From Plakobranchus ocellatus (taxonomy: Eukaryota; Mollusca; Gastropoda; Plakobranchidae), in the NCBI GenBank assembly GCA_019648995.1, contig BLXT01007741.1, positions 986,341 to 1,010,935 on the forward strand: a stretch of 24,595 nt of DNA, written 5' to 3'. The notes under the pieces were generated by a model that saw nothing but the letters and a program-made list of their open reading frames with translations, did no database searches and had not been told where the DNA came from. Below, in pieces: positions 14,901 to 23,900 of this stretch. Position 1 is the first letter of the stretch. The number at the start of each line of letters is the position of its first letter. Position numbers and translations under genes: made by a program.

Positions 14901-17900
14901 AGAAAACTTGCAGCTAATATAAGTCAAAGCCTGCACATAAACCAGGTTGTAAAGCATTTGTATCACAAAGTCCAGGTGTTCTGAAAAGAATAATTAAAAG
15001 AACACAATGACTAAAATGTCCACCATTAAGACCTTGCTTTCCAAGTTTGTGTTTTTAAAAAATAAAATGAAATTATGTCTCACATCCAGTCATTCTTTTT
15101 TTAGAGTTTATGCACCAACACAGAATAATAATCTGTCAAGCAAAACAAAATAAAGAAAAGGTACAAAAATAAGAAGAGAGTCAAAACATAGGACTGTTAA
15201 TAATATCAAGTCTCACTGTATGATTTTTATCACAGATCCTAAGTGTTAGAAACCACAATCAAGGCAAAGACAAAGTGTTAAAGAGAAAAAAATGTTTTGT
15301 CCTAAATTAAAAAAAGCTATCTTATCTATCAACTATCTTTTGATAAGTCATTTACATATCTGTATGAACATCCATGCTTTTTGTTCCACCCATACTTGTA
15401 AATGAAATGACACAGGTGGGCCTGTTTAATTTAAACAGCTGCTTTGGGCCCCAATGATTATTACATGTGTAGCATTCCCAGGAAATAAGTGTAGTTGAGA
15501 AAATGCAAAACCATTCACTAAAGGGGTGAAAACTTCTCACTTCTCAGGATGACGTACATTCTATAGACATGCTTTAGATTTTCTGTACATAATCCATAAA
15601 AAATTTCTACTTCTTTGCTTTGAAATTTTGATTTCACCTTAGTCAAATAGACTAGATCTACAACTCAACTCAATTTTTGGTACCGCTACACATATCATAA
15701 TTTAAGTTTACACACTTACTTAAGCCTTGCCCAGGGAAGTCTAATGTTGCATTTTGAACATTTTAAAACATTGATACTGATAGAGCAAGAAACTGCATCC
15801 TGAAGAGGAAGGTAAAATAAGCTAAACATTGAAGATGTTCTTACCTGTTCCTATAGTATGCGACAGTGTAAGGACAAACTGGATGAGGATACTCAATGGA
15901 TCTTTCAATAAGAGAGGCACATGCTTTTCATATAGTGAAAGACTGGATATGGAACAAAATATGTAAAAATATAATATCACAAATACAATTCTTTAGTCTT
16001 AGTTCATTATAAATGTGTTTAAAAAAAAAGAGATTACACTACTTTTTTGTATTTAAATACTGAAAAATACAATCTTTAAATCAAGCAACTTTGATCTAAT
16101 CATCCAAAATATTAATTACAAACAAAAAAAAAAAAAGGGAAAAGAAAAAGAAAAAAATTCTCAGCATTTGGAATGTTTTGAAGTTCTTCAAAATCTTGTT
16201 TGCTTTTCAGGCCCTGAAAGATTTTTTCATAACTCTCACATCTCACAGTTCATTGCTAAGAGATAAAAATGAATTTAAGACTTATCAGACTTTGAATTTA
16301 ACATTTGGTTATCTTTTTCTTACCCATGCTCAGCAGAAATGACAAAAAAAATTGGGTTTTAAGAAACCAAATAGTCTATATTATCTACAAAAAAGAAACA
16401 CTAAATCGATTCACTCAAGCTTTATGATAAAACACACCTTGTTGAATCCTCTCCAGATGGAACCCCAGTGATATGATTCCATAAATCAGGATATGGAGAG
16501 GTCAGAGATAAAACTTTACTGTGAAGACTCAAGACGTGGAGCAATGGTACTTGTTCAATTTAAAAAAAAAAAAAGAAGGACATGGTACAAATAAACAAAT
16601 GTCCGTTAAAAAACCCACAAGACTAAACACAAAAAAATTGCAGTAATTTTGGAATGGATATTTGAAGAAAAGGCTTTAAGAAAGCTGTATCAAAAAAGTA
16701 TAAAAACAAATGAGCTGAAAATTTTATTCCAATCACACACTGCACTTGATGCAGAAGAAAGTCAATTAAAGAACAGGATGCAAATTCCGCATTGATTATT
16801 TAAATAAATTCATACAGCCCAAGTCATAGATCTGCCTCAATATTAAATGATAAACCTTAGCTAATATCCTCAAGGGGAAAAATCAGAACAAAACAAGCTC
16901 AATTAAACTCAAACATTGTTTTTTTACAGCATTAGGCCTACTAAGCAGGCTGATTTATTTTTTAAATGAAAGAATATCAATTAGAACTTCAATTCTTCAC
17001 TTAAATAATATAAGCTTAATAAAATATATTTAAAACTGTATAATTCCCACCATCGCCCGCTAATATTTGCGTTTAGCATCCACTTTTTTCGGTGCGGAAC
17101 AGAGCCTATTTATTTCCATAATTTCTCACGCAAGAGAGCTCTACCAGGAGTTTGATAGTTCTACTTTCATTTGCTCTTTACTGCATTAGAATCGGTTGAA
17201 TAGAAGTGACACAGCGATTTTTTATAAAATGGCTTTCAATTTCTTGGGCCAGCTTGTCAATCCATAACCAAAAATGAAGAAGTAGATAGCCCTGTTGATG
17301 AGGAAGAAGGAGATGTCGACAATGAAAATGATATGAATAAAGACGATAGAGGGGTAGATGATGAAGATTGGAATAATGACACTCTAGACCTAGATCTAAA
17401 CCTAGATCTAGAGTTAGGTTCGGACCCAGCTTCGGAGGCACAGTCTGATAGGAGTGGTCATTTAAATTTTTTTTTTCTTCACAATTTCTTGATATAAAAG
17501 CATAACATGCTATACATGAGGAAAAAGCTTGTTCATTTCTCCAAACTATGATGATTTTTTGGAATTTTTTAAAACCAACATTTGAATTTATACAATTTTT
17601 TTAGTGGAACCTGTTATGAAAAAAATTAAGAGTTATGCTCCTTGCTTTGGTAATTTTGCTATCGAAATTCTAGAAGGGCCTGGTAATTTAAGGGTTAAAA
17701 AGGATTATAATAGAATCAATTTGCCATATAACCTCCATCTTTTTTAGAAAAGACTTACAGAAACAGTCCTTCTTCCCCGCACTGGCAGCTGCTGCTTGGC
17801 CTAACTTCCCTTCCCTCTGAAGTAATTCTACCTCCAAGTTTGTCCTGGGTAAAGATTGTTAAAACAAATGCTTAATTTGGGACAAAACAGGCAATTGTTT

Positions 17901-20900
17901 ATTTGTAATGTTTGATACCTTTATAGTATATCTTCATTCCATAAGATTAAAAAAAATTGAAGCAGCCACATTTTTTTAAACTTACATACAGCAGTTCAGG
18001 AATTAGAATTTAAAAATTATTTTTTTAAAACCCAGGATAGTGTGACCACAAAGTGAGAAGTTTGGCACAAAAATTAATGTTTTCTGAAGAGCATTCATCA
18101 CAAAATTAATATTGAGCAATGTCAGATCGCTCCCAAATAGATGTGCACAAGTGAGAGTAATGATATATGTACCATATTTACTACCTTTGATATTGTCAAC
18201 AACAGTAACAAGAAGTCTTATTGATTTTGTTCTCCTCTTGTTGTCTCAATTTTTGCAATATCAAACTTTAAATTTAAAACAGAATTTCAGCAGGACTTAA
18301 ACTCCACAGAAGTAATTCAAACATTCACATTATACATATATAATTACGTAAAAAATTACCTGGCTACAGAGGACATGAAAAGAAGTATGCTTTCAGTGTT
18401 GAGTGTTGTAGAAAAAGAACGATAACTGGGATATGTAATATGGGTCAAATCTTCCATCGCTGTTCCCATTGCCCTTGTTAGAGTGGGATAATCCTTGAAT
18501 GAAAATAACAGTCATGAAAGCAAAATTTATAACTTATGTCAAGAACAGATAGCAGCCTTTCTCAAACTTCAATAAATGTTATTGGGATATCAATAAAAAC
18601 TTTCTTTCATCATCATCACCATAATCAAACCTGAGGTCACTGATAAATATCAGTAAAGATAACTGACTAGGTATATTTATAATCAATCAGTCAATTCTCA
18701 TTATGTTGATCGATACGTTTTTCATCCTGCATCAATGTCAGTTTTCTCATTTTCATGTTGTCTTCCCACAAGTTTCCTGCTCCTATGATTTTGTAGGTTC
18801 CATTGAGGGGCATCTTGTGATTCAGCTTTGGGGTTTTCTAAGAGTGTATGCTTATTTATCTCCATCTCCTTTCTCCTATTTCTATTGATTTTCTCCATAA
18901 GCTTGTGTTTTGAATATTATTTGGCCAGAGCATCCTTAATATTTCTATTAGGTAGGTGTTGATAAAGTCTTGAAGCTTTTATATATATATGAGGGCAGGC
19001 TGATAATTAAGTTCCGTTTAATCATAACTTTTAACTTTTCACAGCATATACATAAACAATACGTCAAATGAAAGCTTAATATCTCAGCTACATACTTAGC
19101 ACTCTATTTTTCGACCTAGTCAACTTCGCAATCAACACACAGCCGCCAAGGTTTCACTAGTTGGCGCACGCCGTCAGTGAGGAATTCAGACGACTGTCCA
19201 CGACACCATCTGTGAACATCTGCGATAACTTCATCATCATTGTCATAGTGATGGCCCTTCAGGTACTTCTTGAGTTGGGGAAACAAATAATAGTCAAGGG
19301 GGCAAGACCGGAGCTGTATGCAGGGTGCGGTAGGGTCGTAAGTTCCAGCTGCCTTAAGGCGTCCTGAGTTTGGCGACTGGTGTGCGGGTGCGCATTGTTG
19401 TGTTGTAGGATTGAGTCCTTATCACACCAAACACGTCTGAATCTGAGTTTGAGAGCTCGGAGTGTTGAAATATATTGCTCAGAGTTCACAGTTTGCCCTT
19501 GCTCCAGAAATTCTATGTGGACCACTCCCTCCATGTCCCAGAAAAGGGTGAACAAGAACTTTTTCGCAGAGGTTACAGCCGTGAACTTCCTTGGACTTGG
19601 AGAAGTTTTGTGCCTATACTCCATCAATTGGGGTTTACCTTCCGGATCGTAGTGGTGGACCCAGGATTCATCTCCTGTCCGAATGCGTTGCAGAAATGCT
19701 TCTCCATCTGAATTGTAACACTCTAAGAGTTGAGTACACATGTCCTTTCTCTGCGCTTTCATCTCTACAGTGAGCTGCCTTGGGACCCAACAGGCAGAGA
19801 CTTTTCAGTAACTCAGTACAGTTGTGACTATACGGTGCACTCGTTCTTTCAAAATGCCTACTTCATCGTCAATTTCCTTTTGCTTGAACCTTCGATTTGC
19901 TCTAATCATGCAGTAAAATTTCTCTCGATGAGCTGTTTCCGATGTGGAAAGGGGCCTACCGAAACGCTTTCGATCACACAGAATTGTCTCTCTGTGGTCT
20001 TACCCTTTAAAAATTCTCGCCCATTTGCGAACTTCAGTCTAAAATGCACATTTCACTATATACTGTCTTCATTCATGCATGAATGTTTGCAGCTAAACAT
20101 CCCTCAGCTGCCAAAAACTCAATAACAGAGTGCTGTTTGATGAGAAGGTCATTGGAAGTCGCCATTGTCTCATAAACATGGCTACCCCATCACGTGTTGC
20201 GCGTCACTGCATTATGAGTACAAATGACTTCACACAAACTTCTTGTTCTCGTTAAGCCTAGAAAAATGGTTCAAGAGTATATGTATGAAATTTTAGGTCG
20301 ATGTGATGAAAATTGACTGAGTTAATAGCAAACGGAACATAATTATCACCCTTGCCTCGTATATATATTAGGCTGGTCTCCCACCATATAGCAAAATTGA
20401 TTTGCCATTTGAATTGGACAGTCTTGTATTTGTGGAGATAAAGTAGCCCTTTTAACTTCTGTTAGATTTTTTGGATGCTTTTCTTTCTTTTCCTGTCCTA
20501 ATTTTGATGTTTTTTAATAGTAACCCCTGTTCCCTCCATGACACTGCCTAGATATGTAAAACTGTCCACTACATATCTTTGCATGGATGCATCATCGAGC
20601 CAGTACATTTTCATAAAAGTAATAGAATACATACATTGCATTCAATCATTTCTGGTTGTTGGAGGGCAGAGCTAGGTCATCAAGCTGCTTCTATAACATC
20701 CACTGCATGCCATTCCTCCCTCCTGTTTTTTGGTTTTGTCATTATCAAGTCTAATGCTAGAGTGAAAAGAAATGGTGTCAATAGGCAGCCCTGTCTCACC
20801 ACAGTTTTGATTTTGAAGCTATTTGCAGGCTGTTTATGTGTCAGCATACATCTTTCTGTTAATTTGGCTAGTTTCTGAGATATACAACAATGTCTCATAA

Positions 20901-23900
20901 TGTTCCTTAGGGTGTTCCTGCAATGCTATCAAAAGGTTTTTCTGAGAAAATGAAGTAAGTGACAAGCTTCACTCAATACTTTGTTCTGTTGTGATTTTGT
21001 GTGTGCAAGAATGATTTTCCCCAAAACCTGCTTGCTGATCTGAGACATTTGTCCACTGGACCTTTGATTCTTTTTGGAAAGACTTTCTCTGGGATGGGCA
21101 AAATTTTTATTTCTCAACAATTGCTGCTGTTGTGAGGCCTCCCTTTTTTTTGACAGTTTGATGGAGTGCCCTTCTTTTCAGGTTTAAAGAATCTAATTCT
21201 CTTCCTGCACCTTTCGTAATAAATCATGTACAACATCAACTATTGCAGCCATGTCTGCTTTGAGTGCTTCAGGTGGAATTGCATGTAGGCCTCTTACTTT
21301 GGCAATTCCCCCCTTTTTTTTTTCGTGGTTCACAACTGATGTGGATGACTCTTCTTGCAGCCAAGATGTCTGGAGAATTGTCAGGTGCGAGCCAACCAAT
21401 GAAACAATAGTTAACTTTTGCAGATTTCTTGCTTCCAGACATGATAGATTAATAAAATATCTTAGAATCCTATCAAAGACTAGGTTAATAAGAAAAGTGA
21501 AATGGTCCTTTGCCCTGCTTCATTGTCTTATTGATTTTTTATAAAATTATATTATAAACCCAGGGACCCATAGGAATACAAGTAAATGTAAATTAATATA
21601 AATATACCTGAGAATAAAGCATTTTCCAACTAGGATATATTCTTTCAATTTTGAACACAATTGTAATTTTTTTTATAAACAGTTTATAAGAAAAAAAAAT
21701 ATACCTAAACAATTGCTTGGTTAGTAGAGAATGCTCAATAAATAGCTGTAATAAAAATCTAAGAAAGTGGCTTGAAAAAGTCATCATGAAAAAAACATTT
21801 AAAAAATGAAAAGATAAGGACCTACCCTTCCAATCCTACGCTTGACCATCATTTCTGCAATATCTAATACCATCTGTCGAGGATCAGAAGACACTGGTTT
21901 CACTAGCATAGTGCGACTCTCTTCAGGCACCATGGGGATCACAGAATTTGACAGCTGGCGACACAAGGGGCACCAATACTCCCTCTTGTTTACTGCTAAA
22001 ACATCTGCCTGACTCTGGCTCTGTAATATACAAATGCAATTTCAAAGGTATAGAAATGAGTACTGACAATATAATGTCATCCAAAGATTGTAAAAAAGTA
22101 TGTCTTTTAAACTCTTGAAAAGAAATCCTAAATTTATATTCTTCAGTTGCTCAAATTAATAGTATTTGTGGTAGTGGTAGTTGTTAGTAGTAGTAGTAGT
22201 AGTAGTAGTAGCAGTGGTGGTGGTACTAGTGGTAAAGAAACACCTAACCATAGAAAACAATAGCAATCAAAACAAACATTAAAAAAAAAAAATACATTTT
22301 TCTCAAAGCCTTAAAGATTTACCCTTAGAGACTCGAGATAAGAGCGGTGGCAATCCAAGTGTAAGTAATGTCCACATGTTTGGGCCATAACACCTCCTTC
22401 CCAGCCAATGTTGACAGAAAGCTCAACAGATTTCTGGCGACAAAAATGTAAAAACAAGACAATAATCAAATCATGAGTAGTACATTTAAAGAAAAGAACA
22501 CTTCAACACATTTAAAAACCTGGCTAAACCATATAATTTTAATTTGTCTCATTGGTTAAAAAGTTTTTAAAGCAATTGCTTACATGAGCATTGAAAAATT
22601 ATTCAAAGTGTTGAACTAACACAGATCAAGTTATCACATGCTATTTTGAAAAGTTTTTTCTAACTTAAACACATACAGCAATATTGAAGTCTCATAATGT
22701 CCTTGTAAATCAAATGACAAAAACAAAAAATCTCTTAGATTGTTTCATTTGAGAGCTTTACAAATTCAACCCTTCTCCTCTTTTAGCTATGCCCTGTACT
22801 CAATTATGAATTGAAAAATGTAGAACTAAAATTAAAATGTCACTTAGTTTCACCTCTTCAAAATGTTTGAGCAAGATATCCATCTTGCGTTTGTTGACTT
22901 TTCCACAGGAAGAATATCGGTGGCGCTGAATCTGAGATTCTGACAAGTTCAGTGAGTATTCTTGATCATTTTGGTGGCGATGTCCCAAAACTAGTCATGA
23001 TAAAAGAAAATAAAATAAAAAAGTCAACAAAAATTCAGAAGTGAATTTCAAAGAGCTTTAGCAAAACCTATTAAAACTTGAAAAACATATTTGTTCCAAA
23101 AGGTAATGGATATCTTAATCAATATTTACAAATTATGAACAAAGGGTGACAGTTGAAAGGGATTGCAGCCTGATGCAGCCAAAAGCCTGACACTATGAAA
23201 GTAATAGAGGAGAAATAACCATAAATAACCAAAATTCAAGCAAAAAATTGATGATGCAAAATCAGTACGCATTATAATTAGCCGTCCTAATGTGATTAAA
23301 AGTATGTGATAATGATCAAACTTAAGTACAAAAAGCCTTTAACTATTTTTAATTTATGCAGCCTTAGTCCAGACCTACCGCTAGAAGCCTGGAGGAAAAT
23401 AACAAGGCCAACTGGTCGCTGCCCAGTAGATGGTGTTGTCTGATTACAGATGGCACAATCATATTCCTTGATTGTGTGTTTTGTGGTTTCTGCCGCTGAA
23501 GCAGATGCTGAAGGTGCTCCCTCCTCGGAATCTGAAGCTAAGAGGGAAGGAGGAAGAGAATGAGTGAGTGAGAGAGAGAGTGAGAGAGAGAGATGAAAAA
23601 AAGTGAATCATGATTTAATCATATTTATTTGCTTTAACCCTAAAAGATATGGAAAACTAGAGAAAAGCTTTTGCCGTGAATAAACATTACTTCAAAGAAG
23701 GCATAAAGCCCAGGGTAATAATGGGCTTTGTCAGATGTACATGGACAAAATGTCTTCATTGAATTTCTTATAGATTTTCAAATAAATTAAAGAGGGTTCT
23801 TTTGAAGTAAAAAAAGGGACTTAGAATGTTTACAATAACATTATTCTCATAATACACTGATACGCCATAGAAACTGATATCTGCATTTAGAACAATTAAC

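Larger units (their letters stand above)
13311..16437 (-). other. UBR3 introns between exons 12 and 8
   Basis: This span contains exons 11, 10 and 9 separated by introns of about 0.5-0.9 kb (13311-14032, 14135-14861, 14981-15844, 15943-16437). The introns are AT-rich with A and T runs. No second gene, RNA gene or transposon was recognised in them. Confidence 0.75.

Noticed and set aside
17178-17441. 87-codon minus-strand frame with His/Leu/Tyr-rich sequence
   Set aside because: It is the antisense shadow of the acidic plus-strand stretch and has no UBR3-like content or usable splice pair.
19380-20125. Plus-strand open frames of 60-131 codons
   Set aside because: They are antisense shadows of the mariner transposase on the minus strand.
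21251-21544. 97-codon plus-strand frame
   Set aside because: It lies antisense to the LINE fragment and has no protein features of its own.
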